Below are positions 8,181 through 16,869 of a stretch of 33,804 nt of DNA, piece by piece. Source of the stretch: Bacteroidales bacterium (lineage in GTDB: Bacteria > Bacteroidota > Bacteroidia > Bacteroidales > UBA932). The notes beneath the pieces were generated by a model, which was given only the letters and a program-made list of their open reading frames with translations, made no database searches and was not told the origin of the DNA. The DNA lies in contig JAFROX010000012.1 of NCBI GenBank assembly GCA_017429475.1, forward strand, positions 1 to 33,804. Direction: 5' to 3'. Each line of letters opens with the position of its first letter. Position 1 is the stretch's first letter. Made by a program: the position numbers and the translations under genes.

Positions 8181-10253
8181 ATGAAAAAAGTCATTGGTTT
8201 GCTAACTGTGCTGCTTTCCCTGCTGGCATCTTTTTCCTGCAAGGAGCCTGAACCCAGCCCTTATCTGAGCATCAGTTTTCCTTCAGTATCCGTAGAAGCT
8301 GCGGGCAGGACAATCGATGTATCGGTGTCTTCGAATACGAGTTGGACTGCGGCCTCGAACGTGCCCTGGATTACAGTTTCTCCCGCATCAGGACTTGAGA
8401 ACGGCTCCGTAAAGGTCGCTGTGGCCGAGAGCAAGGAAGATGTCCGCACCGGCGTTGTAACCTTCTCCTGGAGCGGCACGCCAGTCACCCTCACGGTTAA
8501 GCAGGATTCAGGCAAGCCCGAAGAGCCGCCCACTCCCATAGACGGTACCATCACGATATCCCAGTTGCGCAAGCTCTATGACGACGGTCAGAAGAACGAC
8601 AAGTACAATACCACTGAAAGATACATCATCCAGGGCAGTGTGATAAGCGACTACCGGCAGGATGGCTTGGACAACTATACTACCGTCAAGGCTATGGTCA
8701 TAAGTGACGGTACGGCCGGAATAATGCTTTACTGCGACAACAACAATACCACTTTCAAGCCTGGTGACGAAGTGAAGGTCATAGTTCCCAAAGGACAGGA
8801 ACTGAGCCGCTACCAGAAGGGTCCCGTCCAGCTGAACGGCATCAAGATGGCCGGAATCTCGAAGGTGGGCGAGAAGGCCCTGGAGCCCGTTGAAATTACC
8901 GCTGCAGAGTTTCTTACCAACAAGTATGAATCGATGTACGTGGCAGTGAAGGACGTCCAGGTGCAGAGCTCTGAAATAGGCAAGACCTTCGTGATGAACG
9001 ACGCCCACACCTCGATCATAATGGAGGGAAAGAACGGTGAGGTGTTCGACATCTTCACCAGCAAGTACGCCACGTTCGGAAAGGAGAAGGTTCCCACGGG
9101 CAGCGGTACCCTCAAGGGCATCGGCAGCGTCTATGGCGAGCGTATGCAACTCTGCATCGCCAAGGCCAGTGACTATGCCGGCCTCACTGGAGAGCGTTTT
9201 GCCGGCGCCGGCACGTTCTCTCTGTTCTATTCTGAATATACCCACAACGGTGACAAGGGCAGCTACACCATCCAGGTGCTTGGCGACGTAGACTGGACGG
9301 CCAGCTGCGACAAAGAGGGCTTCACGCTCTCCAAGACTTCAGGGAAAGGCGCCTCGGATGTCATTCTGTCTTTCGGCGACAATCCAAGCACCACCGACAG
9401 AAGGGTAGCAAAGGTCACCTTCAAGACAACTGCCGCAGTGGCGCAGAAGGAACTTGTGTTCACCCTCACCCAGCTGCCGTTCCAGCCGCTGGTTTCCGAC
9501 AAGGTTCCCGTCCGGATGGAACTTCCTGCAGTAAAGACGCAGGACAGCGTGGTGTTCATTACCCACGAATATGAGCTGGACGGCAAGAAAGTCCACAACT
9601 ATTCTGCATACTACGACGCCCGCTACAAAGTGGCCTACTGGGTGGCATATCCCCTGTATGCAAGCGTGCTCAGCGGAGTTTCCCGTACCGACGCGTGGGC
9701 ATACGACCCGAAGGTTCCTGAGCGCGACCAGGCACGCCTCTTCAAGGCCTGGTCCGGCTACAGCCGAGGCCACCAGCTTCCTTCTGCCGACCGCCTTGTG
9801 AACAAGGAGGCTAACGAACAGACATTCTATGCCACCAACATAACTCCCCAGGACGAAGGAATGAACTCAGGCCTCTGGGAGACTTTGGAGAACGACCTGC
9901 GTGTCGTGGCCCGCAACTGCGACACGGTCTACGTGGTGACGGGCTGCGTGGTGACGACAGCCGAAGACCAGACGGTCAACTATATCCAGGACAACATCGG
10001 CGCTCCGGTCGCTGTGCCTAAGGCCTACTACAAGGTCTGCCTGAAATACAAGGCTTCAAGCAGCGCCAACGGCGGCTACAGCGCCATCGGATTCTGGATG
10101 GAGAACAAGAACGTCAGCGGCAAGGTCAGCAGCTATGTGAAGTCCGTGGACGAGATAGAGGCTCTCACCGGATTCGACTTCTTCCACAACCTTGACGACG
10201 CCGTCGAGACTGTGGTTGAGAAGAACAAGAATACGGACGGATGGAATTTGTAA
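8181..10253 (+). CDS. Surface lipoprotein with BACON, OB-fold and non-specific endonuclease domains
   Basis: A 690-residue lipoprotein; the signal peptide ends in LLASFSC (Cys20). Domains: BACON at ~30-110 (VPWITVSPASG); a DUF5689-like/OB-fold region at ~125-355 with two OB-type repeats (YIIQGSVIS, MYVAVKDVQV); a second BACON-like module at ~360-450; and a C-terminal DNA/RNA non-specific endonuclease (NUC1) domain at ~470-680. The nuclease motif reads YSRGHQLPSADR, with His531 as the expected general base. The classic DRGH has Ser in place of Asp, a variant I recall as common in Bacteroidota exported members. The metal-binding Asn region is YATNITPQDEG, followed by NSGLWETLE. It likely degrades extracellular nucleic acid at the cell surface. 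No immunity gene is seen next to it, as expected for an exported nuclease. Confidence 0.9.
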   Translation: MKKVIGLLTVLLSLLASFSCKEPEPSPYLSISFPSVSVEAAGRTIDVSVSSNTSWTAASNVPWITVSPASGLENGSVKVAVAESKEDVRTGVVTFSWSGTPVTLTVKQDSGKPEEPPTPIDGTITISQLRKLYDDGQKNDKYNTTERYIIQGSVISDYRQDGLDNYTTVKAMVISDGTAGIMLYCDNNNTTFKPGDEVKVIVPKGQELSRYQKGPVQLNGIKMAGISKVGEKALEPVEITAAEFLTNKYESMYVAVKDVQVQSSEIGKTFVMNDAHTSIIMEGKNGEVFDIFTSKYATFGKEKVPTGSGTLKGIGSVYGERMQLCIAKASDYAGLTGERFAGAGTFSLFYSEYTHNGDKGSYTIQVLGDVDWTASCDKEGFTLSKTSGKGASDVILSFGDNPSTTDRRVAKVTFKTTAAVAQKELVFTLTQLPFQPLVSDKVPVRMELPAVKTQDSVVFITHEYELDGKKVHNYSAYYDARYKVAYWVAYPLYASVLSGVSRTDAWAYDPKVPERDQARLFKAWSGYSRGHQLPSADRLVNKEANEQTFYATNITPQDEGMNSGLWETLENDLRVVARNCDTVYVVTGCVVTTAEDQTVNYIQDNIGAPVAVPKAYYKVCLKYKASSSANGGYSAIGFWMENKNVSGKVSSYVKSVDEIEALTGFDFFHNLDDAVETVVEKNKNTDGWNL

Positions 10254-10280
10254 TACAGCAAAAGATTCAAACAGTATATT

Positions 10281-11378
10281 ATGAACGATAAATATTATGC
10301 CGTAATTATGGCCGGAGGCGTCGGAAGCCGCTTCTGGCCTGTAAGCAGGAATGAGATGCCCAAGCAGTTCCTGGATATCCTCGGGGTTGGAAAGACCTTC
10401 CTGCAGATGACTGTGGACCGCTTTGCCAAGATTGTCCCGCGCAAGAACATATTGATAGTCACTGCGGCGAAATACAAGGATCTGATCGAACAGCAGCTGC
10501 CGGACATCAAGCCCGAGAATGTTCTCTACGAGCCCTATAAGCGCAATACCGCTCCCTGCATAGCATATGCGACATACAAGCTTATCAGCCGTCATCCGGA
10601 CGCCACGGTAGTGGTGAGTCCTTCGGACCATTATATAGCCGACGAGGTGATGTTCGTGGACACCATATCCACGGTGATGAATTATGCTTCTACGAATGAC
10701 GAGTTGTTCACTGTCGGCATCAAGCCCACAAGCCCTAATGTAAACTATGGCTATATCCAGGCGAACAAGAAGCGCGGCTTCGAATTCGAAGGCCACAAGG
10801 CCTACGCTGTCAAGACTTTCACCGAGAAGCCTGACGCCGAGCTGGCAAAGGTGTTCCTCGAGTCCGGCGAATTCCTGTGGAACTCCGGCATATTTATCTG
10901 GAATCTGAAGACCATCAGGAGCGAGCTCGAGAACTGCCTTCCCAACGTGGCGAGCCTGTTCTCGGCGGGAGAGGGTATCTACGATACCGATGCCGAGCCT
11001 GCATTCATCAAGAAGGTCTATGAGGACAGCACCACCATCTCGATCGACTACGGAGTGATGGAGAAGACCAGGAAGGCGCACGTCTTCGAAGGCCTGTTCG
11101 GATGGTCTGACCTCGGAACCTGGCAGTCGCTCTACGAACAGGTTCCCAAGAGCGATGCCCAGGCCAACGCCGTGCAGGCTGCCAATGTCATACTGAAAAA
11201 AGTCGGCGGCAGCATAGTGTTCGAGGCTGACAACGGCAAGCTCGTTGTCGTGAAGGGATTGAAAGATTATCTTGTGATAGATACGAAAGACGCTCTGATG
11301 ATATGCCCCCGCGACGACGCCGCGGTCAAGGAAATCCTCGTCGACCTCGCCGTCAAGGATAAAGAAAGCTATCTGTAA
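10281..11378 (+). CDS. manC: Mannose-1-phosphate guanylyltransferase
   Basis: A 365-residue cytosolic nucleotidyltransferase that forms GDP-mannose from mannose-1-phosphate and GTP. The nucleotide-binding signature is VIMAGGVGSRFWPVSR near the N-terminus, followed by PKQFL. Further family blocks are VVSPSDHYI, the sugar-binding FTEKPD and FLWNSGIFIW. The length matches the single-domain form without the C-terminal isomerase domain found in bifunctional ManC/AlgA. The product feeds capsule, O-antigen and glycoprotein synthesis. It starts 27 bp after the nuclease lipoprotein and may be read through from it. The gene symbol is given by family; cpsB is also used. Confidence 0.93.
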   Translation: MNDKYYAVIMAGGVGSRFWPVSRNEMPKQFLDILGVGKTFLQMTVDRFAKIVPRKNILIVTAAKYKDLIEQQLPDIKPENVLYEPYKRNTAPCIAYATYKLISRHPDATVVVSPSDHYIADEVMFVDTISTVMNYASTNDELFTVGIKPTSPNVNYGYIQANKKRGFEFEGHKAYAVKTFTEKPDAELAKVFLESGEFLWNSGIFIWNLKTIRSELENCLPNVASLFSAGEGIYDTDAEPAFIKKVYEDSTTISIDYGVMEKTRKAHVFEGLFGWSDLGTWQSLYEQVPKSDAQANAVQAANVILKKVGGSIVFEADNGKLVVVKGLKDYLVIDTKDALMICPRDDAAVKEILVDLAVKDKESYL

Positions 11379-11398
11379 CGATTTCCGCGGAATATTGT

Positions 11399-11406
11399 TA
11401 CATTTG
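11399..11406 (+). promoter_or_regulatory. -7 promoter box upstream of pheS
   Basis: TACATTTG fits TAnnTTTG. Transcription from it would give a leader of ~160 nt containing the palindromic repeat at 11448-11468. No -33 TTTG at consensus spacing is seen. Confidence 0.45.
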
Positions 11407-11427
11407 CAGCTCACTCCATTGTTAGAG

Positions 11428-11480
11428 CCCGAAGGGCGAAGGGCAAGTCCCTTCCCCGAGGGAAGGGATTTAGGAATGGG
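11428..11480. repeat. Intergenic GC-rich palindromic repeat (pheS leader)
   Basis: Short repeats of GAAGGGC are followed by a perfect 9-bp inverted repeat, TCCCTTCCC (11448-11456) and GGGAAGGGA (11460-11468) around a CGA loop, then GGAATGGGG. This C/G-run style resembles interspersed intergenic repeats common in Bacteroidota genomes. It has no T-run, so it is not an obvious terminator. The rest of the 11379-11571 gap shows only the promoter box. Confidence 0.6.
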
Positions 11481-11571
11481 GACACGTAAGAAAAAGAGCG
11501 AGGGGGAGAAGTTTCGCAAGCCCTCCAACGTTCGAAAAGTAAACAAATAAATTCTTGCGAAACTTGTGAGA

Positions 11572-12606
11572 ATGATTGACGACAAGATTATCGAGGAGCT
11601 TCAGAAGCAGATAGACGAGCTGAAGGCCGCCTCACAGCAGCAGGTAGAAGAGATAAGGGTTAAAATGCTCGGCAAGAAAGGCGAAATCACCAGGCTTTTC
11701 GAAGAGTTCCGCACCGTCCAGGCAGATCAGAAGAGGCTTTACGGCCAGAAGCTGAACACCCTCAAGAACAATATGCTCGCCAAGATGGAAGCCCTCAGGG
11801 CAGCCGTGGAGAGCCAGGAAGGTCCGCAAAATTCTGCTGAAGACCTCACTATGCCCGGTGACCGTATGCCTATGGGCGCCCGTCATCCCATTTCCATAGT
11901 ACGCGAGGAAATCCTCTCGATATTCAAGAAGTTCGGCTATTCAGTGGCCGAGGGTCCGGAGATCGAAGACGACTGGCACGTGTTCAGCGCGCTCAACTTC
12001 CCTCCCGAGCACCCTGCCCGCGATATGCAGGACACATTCTTCATCAACAACCAGACTGCCAACAACATCCTTCTGCGCACCCACACTTCTTCAGTTCAGG
12101 TCCGCACTATGGAGAACCAGTCTCTTCCAATCCGTGTGGTATGCCCAGGCCGCGTGTTCCGCAACGAAGCCATCAGCGCCCGTGCACACTGCATCTTCCA
12201 CCAGGTCGAAGGTCTCTACATCGACAAGAACGTGTCTTTCGCCGACCTCAAGCAGTCAATCCTTCTCTTTGCACAGGAAATGTTCGGTGCTGACACCAAG
12301 ATCCGTATGCGTCCCAGCTACTTCCCCTTCACAGAGCCCAGCGCCGAGGTGGACGTAAGCTGCAACATCTGCAAGGGCAAGGGCTGCAGCATCTGCAAGG
12401 GCACAGGCTGGCTGGAAATCCTGGGCTGCGGCATGGTCGACCCGAACGTGCTCGTGGCCAACGGCATCGATCCTGAGGTCTACAGCGGCTTCGCTTTCGG
12501 AATGGGTATCGAGCGCATCGCAATGCTCAAGTGGCAGGTCAACGACCTTCGCCATTACTTCGAGAACGACGTGCGTTTCCTGAAAGAGTTCGAAACGGTC
12601 ATTTAA
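11572..12606 (+). CDS. pheS: Phenylalanyl-tRNA synthetase alpha subunit
   Basis: A 344-residue class II aminoacyl-tRNA synthetase subunit that charges tRNA-Phe as an alpha2-beta2 enzyme with PheT, which is not in the window. A Lys/Glu-rich N-terminal coiled coil (residues ~5-80) precedes the catalytic core: HPISIVREEI, motif 2 around VVCPGRVFRNEA, PSYFPFTEPSAEVDVSC and motif 3 GFAFGMGIERIAMLK. The CNICKGKGCSICKGTGW segment near residue 265 is a Cys-rich insertion that I recall as typical of Bacteroidota PheS. The frame opens two codons earlier with GTG (11566), but the ATG at 11572 is preferred. Confidence 0.97.
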   Translation: MIDDKIIEELQKQIDELKAASQQQVEEIRVKMLGKKGEITRLFEEFRTVQADQKRLYGQKLNTLKNNMLAKMEALRAAVESQEGPQNSAEDLTMPGDRMPMGARHPISIVREEILSIFKKFGYSVAEGPEIEDDWHVFSALNFPPEHPARDMQDTFFINNQTANNILLRTHTSSVQVRTMENQSLPIRVVCPGRVFRNEAISARAHCIFHQVEGLYIDKNVSFADLKQSILLFAQEMFGADTKIRMRPSYFPFTEPSAEVDVSCNICKGKGCSICKGTGWLEILGCGMVDPNVLVANGIDPEVYSGFAFGMGIERIAMLKWQVNDLRHYFENDVRFLKEFETVI

Positions 12607-12616
12607 ACGCTATAAT

Positions 12617-13588
12617 ATGAAAAGATTGATAGTTTTGGCTGCAGCGATGCTTGCGGCTGTATTGTCTTATGCCCAAAACGCTCCTCAAGCCGGTCCCGCA
12701 AGAGGCGGATTCTTTATGAACGCCGATCCCAGCGAGGGCTTGTATTCATATCGTTTTTCAAATGTCAATTATGCCGGTGACGATCTCGTCAGCCATAATA
12801 TGGACATTTATCTTCCCAAAGGCCTGAGCGAAGGCCGCTCTCCCAAGGTGATAGTAGTCATCTACGGCAGCGCCTGGTTCTCGAACAACAGCAAGGCTGC
12901 GGCGATGCCGTCTGTGGGCAACGCCCTGCTTGAGGCCGGATTCGCAGTGGTGACCATCAACCACCGCTCCAGCATGGAAGCAGCCTGGCCGGCCCAGATC
13001 AATGACGTGAAGGCGGCCATCAGGTATGTCCGCGCAAATGCCGACAAATATGGCTATGACGCTTCGACCATCGGAATCACGGGCTATTCCTCAGGCGGAC
13101 ACCTGTCGACATATGCAGCAGTGACCAATGACGTAGACGTGCTTTGTGAGGGTAATGTTTCAATCGATATCGAAGGCAATATCGGACAGTATACCTCGGT
13201 AAGCAGCAAGGTGGATGCAGTGGTGGACTGGTTCGGTCCGGTAGATATGCTCCATATGTCTGACGACTGCTCGTCTCCCAAGGACGCTACATCTCCCGAG
13301 GCTTTGCTGATGGGCGGACTCGACCCCCGCACATCCAAGAACTGGGTGATGCTTATCAGCCCCGTATATCTGGTTACCTCATCCTCACCCGAGATCCTCA
13401 TTATCCACGGAACTGCGGATGGCACCGTTCCCAACTGCCAGAGCCATATTCTCAAGGAGTCGTTCGACAGGGCGGGAGTGAAAGCCACTCTGGTCGATGT
13501 CGAAGGAGCTGACCACGGTCCTGGCTGCTTCAAAGCTCCCTATTACAAGATGATGAACGAATACTTCACTAAACAACTGAATAAATGA
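12617..13588 (+). CDS. Exported alpha/beta-hydrolase esterase
   Basis: A 323-residue secreted hydrolase with a signal peptide ending near LSYAQ (residue ~20). The fold is the BD-FAE / CE10-like alpha/beta hydrolase: MDIYLPKG, an oxyanion-type segment VVIYGSAWF, the nucleophile elbow GYSSGG with Ser158, the acid in HGTADGTVP and the histidine in GADHGPG. Such enzymes remove acetyl or feruloyl groups from plant polysaccharides or small esters. It lies 10 bp after pheS, and its stop overlaps the ATG of the next esterase, so the two esterases are translationally coupled. Substrate not determined. Confidence 0.88.
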   Translation: MKRLIVLAAAMLAAVLSYAQNAPQAGPARGGFFMNADPSEGLYSYRFSNVNYAGDDLVSHNMDIYLPKGLSEGRSPKVIVVIYGSAWFSNNSKAAAMPSVGNALLEAGFAVVTINHRSSMEAAWPAQINDVKAAIRYVRANADKYGYDASTIGITGYSSGGHLSTYAAVTNDVDVLCEGNVSIDIEGNIGQYTSVSSKVDAVVDWFGPVDMLHMSDDCSSPKDATSPEALLMGGLDPRTSKNWVMLISPVYLVTSSSPEILIIHGTADGTVPNCQSHILKESFDRAGVKATLVDVEGADHGPGCFKAPYYKMMNEYFTKQLNK

Positions 13589-15276
13589 AAATAAAAAGTT
13601 TATTAATCTGCACTGCCATTGCCGGACTGGCATTCTTTGCCGCATCCTGCAACAACGGCAGCAAGTCATCATTTGACTATGACCCGGACGCCCAGCTGGT
13701 CTACATCGGCGAGGACATCGCCGTAGCACAGACCCAGTACGGCAAGGTGAAAGGCTACATTATGAGGGATGTCTACACGTTCCTCGGCATTCCCTACGGT
13801 GCAAGCACCGAGGGCAAGAACCGCTTTATGCCCCCTCAGCCCCCCGAGCCCTGGGACGGCGTCCTTCCTACAGTCTATTTCGGTGCGTGCGCTCCCCAGG
13901 CACCCGGCAACTGGCAGTCTACATCCTACAAGACTTTCCAGGATGAATGGAATTATGCCTATATGAGCGAGGACTGCCTCAAGCTCAATGTATGGACTCC
14001 TGCCATCGACAAGGCAAAACGTCCCGTAATCGTGTGGATCCACGGCGGCGGATACAGTTTCGGCTGCTCATATGAACAGAAAGGTTACCTCGGAGAGAAC
14101 TTCGCCCGCAGGGAAAACTCTGTCTTCGTTTCCATCAACCACCGTCTGAACTGCTTCGGATTCACCGATTTCGCAGGAGTGGGTGGTGAGAAATACAAAC
14201 ATTCCGGAAATGTCGGAATGCTCGACTGCGTGGCTGCCCTGCAGTGGGTGAAGGACAACATCGCCAACTTCGGCGGCGACCCTGACAACGTAACCATCAT
14301 CGGCCAGTCAGGCGGCGGCGGAAAGGTCTGCATCCTTGCCTCTATGCCTTCAGCCAAAGGCCTCATCAGCAAGGTTGTGCCTCTCAGCGGCAGTGCCACC
14401 AGCGCTGGTGACCAGGCTTACGCAGAAGCCCTTGGTGCTGAGATTCTGAAGGCCGCAGGCCTCAAACCCGGCGAAATCGACAAGCTTCAGGAGATGCCCT
14501 GGGAGGAATACTACGAGCTTGCATATTCAGTTTCCCGCAACTTCAGGCCTGAAGGTATGAATGCCAGAGGTGCTTTCAGCCCCGTGGCTGACGATATCGA
14601 CATCCCGAAAGGAACCTTCTTCACCCTCGACCGTGACGACCTTCCCGATGTTGCGATGCTGCTCTGCACCACCACCAACGAATTCACTTCAGACCGTGAC
14701 GATCCTTCAAAAGAACTGCTGACCAAAGCTGAAATAGTAGATATGCTCAAAGCCAACTTCGGCGACAATGCAGAAGCTGTCTATGACGAGTATGACAAAC
14801 TTTTCCCCGGAAACAGCCCTTATGGCATCTACACAATCGTCAACACTCCGAGAACCAGCGTCCTGAACACAGCAAACGCAAAGCTGCACCAGAAATCTCC
14901 GGTTTACCTGGCCTGGTACAACTGGTATCCCCCGATGTTCGACGGCCGCTACCGTTCATTCCACAATATCGACATCAGCTTCTGGTTCTACAATACCGAC
15001 GTGATGCTGTCGCACTCAGGCGGTGGAAAAGTGCCGCGCGCCCTCTCTGCAAAGATGGCCGACGCGCTGCACGCCTTTATGCTTACCGGCAATCCGAACA
15101 CAGGAAAGAAAGACGGTCTGCCTCAGTGGCCTCAGTATACTCAGGAAGGTTGCGAGACTATGATTCTCAACAACACCTGCGTTGTGAAGAACAACCCTGA
15201 TACCCGCGCTCGCGAGCTGATGGGCAGCAATGTGCCTTCACTGCTTCCTGCACCGACTCCCGCTCCTGCGAAGTAG
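13585..15276 (+). CDS. Carboxylesterase type B family lipoprotein
   Basis: A 563-residue lipoprotein (lipobox FFAASC, Cys22) of the type-B carboxylesterase/cholinesterase-like family. Signatures: YGKVKGYIMRDVYTFLGIPYG at the start of the fold, the oxyanion motif IHGGGYSFG, the EDCLKLNVWTP block and the nucleophile elbow GQSGGGGK with Ser242. The usual Glu before the serine (GESAGG) is Gln here. The family's later acid lies in the TNEFTSDRDD region and the histidine in the FHNIDISFWF region; neither is assigned with certainty. It starts with an ATGA overlap on the upstream esterase, so the two form an operon. It probably cleaves ester substituents on carbohydrate in the periplasm. Confidence 0.87.
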   Translation: MKIKSLLICTAIAGLAFFAASCNNGSKSSFDYDPDAQLVYIGEDIAVAQTQYGKVKGYIMRDVYTFLGIPYGASTEGKNRFMPPQPPEPWDGVLPTVYFGACAPQAPGNWQSTSYKTFQDEWNYAYMSEDCLKLNVWTPAIDKAKRPVIVWIHGGGYSFGCSYEQKGYLGENFARRENSVFVSINHRLNCFGFTDFAGVGGEKYKHSGNVGMLDCVAALQWVKDNIANFGGDPDNVTIIGQSGGGGKVCILASMPSAKGLISKVVPLSGSATSAGDQAYAEALGAEILKAAGLKPGEIDKLQEMPWEEYYELAYSVSRNFRPEGMNARGAFSPVADDIDIPKGTFFTLDRDDLPDVAMLLCTTTNEFTSDRDDPSKELLTKAEIVDMLKANFGDNAEAVYDEYDKLFPGNSPYGIYTIVNTPRTSVLNTANAKLHQKSPVYLAWYNWYPPMFDGRYRSFHNIDISFWFYNTDVMLSHSGGGKVPRALSAKMADALHAFMLTGNPNTGKKDGLPQWPQYTQEGCETMILNNTCVVKNNPDTRARELMGSNVPSLLPAPTPAPAK

Positions 15277-15298
15277 GCGTTATTCAATGATACAACAA

Positions 15299-15331
15299 GG
15301 GCCGGGGATTTGTCTCCGGCCCTCGTTTTTG
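15299..15331 (+). terminator. Rho-independent terminator after the esterase operon
   Basis: GGGCCGG (15299-15305) pairs with CCGGCCC (15316-15322), followed by TCG and TTTTT. It lies between the convergent carboxylesterase and sialate-esterase-like genes. Confidence 0.85.
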
Positions 15332-15333
15332 TT

Positions 15334-16794
15334 CTATTGGTTCTGTGGCGCAGGTTCCACCTTGGCTCTGAAAGGTATGACGGGAAGCCCGTTCCCTCCA
15401 ATCAGAGTGCCGACCTCAAAGTCCTTGAAGCAGTAGCGTACCTCCACAGGGTTAGGGACGAGGTCGCACCATACTGCAACCGTGCCGCCCGGCATCACTT
15501 CTGCCTTTGCTGCGTGGAAGGTTCCACCTCCTCCAGCCACTTCGAATCCTTTGATTTCATCTGTCCCCATAAAGCCCAGATTTGCATTGTTGAAGCGTAC
15601 CAGCACACGTCCGTCGCGCACTTCTGTAGAACGGAAGCTGGGGTTGAGTGCCGGCAGCTGTTCGAAGCCGTAGGTCGTGCGCATAGCCATATAACAGAGC
15701 CGCTCTCCGATCTGCCTCTTCTGCGAAGCGTGCACCTGCTTCTGCTCATATGGGTATGCCAGGTCGTTGGTCCCGATGATGGCGGCGTTAGGGATGCGCT
15801 GCGAGGCGATGAACTGCTGCTCCCTCACGATGGGGCCGTGTTCGTCCTGAAAGCCGTAGGGGCCGTCATAGTAGTCGTAGGGGGTGAGTTCCACGATGAA
15901 GAAGGGGATGTCGCCGCGGCCTATGTCTTTCCTCCACAGCTCGGCCATAGCAGTAAGGCGGTCGGCATACTCGAGATAGGAGATGCTGATGTTCGATTCA
16001 CCCTGGAACCATATTATGCCCGCGGTTGAGTACTGGCTGGCAGGGCGGAACATAGCGTTGTACATAATCATCGGTTTGTACATTGCGTTGACCTTGCTGT
16101 CCGATGCGTTGGCCAGGTTGACGTCGGGACAGTCCTTCAGCAACTCTTCGCTCATCCAGGCTTCTATCACCGAGCCGCCCCAGCTGGCATTGATGATGCC
16201 GACCGGAACGCCCAGAATGTCGGAGAGCCTCGTGGCGAAGAAATATCCTACGGCGGTAAACGCAGGAGAATTGTTGGGGTTGCATTCCTTCCATTCGCCT
16301 TCAGCATCGGTTTCGGGCACGAGAGCCTGCTTCTTCTTGACTTCAAACAGCCGGACTCCCTTGTATTTTCCTGACTGTGCGATTTCCTGCAGCGATCCTT
16401 CGACAGGAGTGCCGTTGCCTCCTGAGAGCCTCATCTCCATATTGCTCTGGCCGGAACATAGCCATACCTCACCTATGAGTACGTTGTTTGCAGTAACGGT
16501 CTGGCCGCCGCTGCGTGCCCTTACGGTCTGTGGAGAGAAAGTGGCTGACGGAGTACGGAGCATAACTTCCCAGCGGCCGTCGGAACCCGCCTTGTCGGAA
16601 ACGGACGATGAGAGCCACGAAGCCGACACGGAAACGGTGGAGCCAGGGTCTGCGAAGCCCCAGATACGCACCTGGGTGGATTGCTGAAGCACCATATTGT
16701 CACCGATGAAAGATGAAAACCTGAGGTTGCCCGCAAAACTGGCAGTTGTCACCAGCAGAAGCAAGCAAAGAGTTGCTGCAAGATGTTTTTTCAT
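15334..16794 (-). CDS. Sialate O-acetylesterase-like SGNH hydrolase (copy 1)
   Basis: A 486-residue exported esterase; the signal peptide ends TASFA (residue ~21). The N-terminal beta-domain has the family hallmark GDNMVLQQS, then ADPGSTVSV. The SGNH core has the nucleophile block SGQSNME with Ser117, GGSVIEAW, the WFQGESN block with Glu266, and the C-terminal D-x-x-H region with Asp344 (GTNDLAYP) and His355. The C-terminus ends with the usual GLPVIPFRAK segment. In the gut context these enzymes remove O-acetyl groups from sialic acids or from xylan/pectin-type sugars. It is divergent from the DUF1593 lipoprotein. The catalytic set looks intact. Confidence 0.92.
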   Translation of the reverse strand: MKKHLAATLCLLLLVTTASFAGNLRFSSFIGDNMVLQQSTQVRIWGFADPGSTVSVSASWLSSSVSDKAGSDGRWEVMLRTPSATFSPQTVRARSGGQTVTANNVLIGEVWLCSGQSNMEMRLSGGNGTPVEGSLQEIAQSGKYKGVRLFEVKKKQALVPETDAEGEWKECNPNNSPAFTAVGYFFATRLSDILGVPVGIINASWGGSVIEAWMSEELLKDCPDVNLANASDSKVNAMYKPMIMYNAMFRPASQYSTAGIIWFQGESNISISYLEYADRLTAMAELWRKDIGRGDIPFFIVELTPYDYYDGPYGFQDEHGPIVREQQFIASQRIPNAAIIGTNDLAYPYEQKQVHASQKRQIGERLCYMAMRTTYGFEQLPALNPSFRSTEVRDGRVLVRFNNANLGFMGTDEIKGFEVAGGGGTFHAAKAEVMPGGTVAVWCDLVPNPVEVRYCFKDFEVGTLIGGNGLPVIPFRAKVEPAPQNQ

Positions 16795-16837
16795 AATTGT
16801 TTCAATTATTGAACAGACAACTAAAGTTAGTGATTAT

Positions 16838-16845
16838 TATCTTTG
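16838..16845 (+). promoter_or_regulatory. -7 promoter box for the DUF1593 lipoprotein
   Basis: TATCTTTG fits TAnnTTTG, 24 bp before the ATG at 16870. A TTG codon in the same frame (16843) falls inside this box and so cannot be the start when this promoter is used. Confidence 0.55.
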
Positions 16846-16869
16846 CGTATAACCTCCAGCAATCCTGTT

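Noticed and set aside
10056-11585. 509-codon minus-strand open frame opposite the nuclease and manC
   Set aside because: It is antisense to two strongly supported genes, has no family motifs, and reflects their GC-rich codon pattern.
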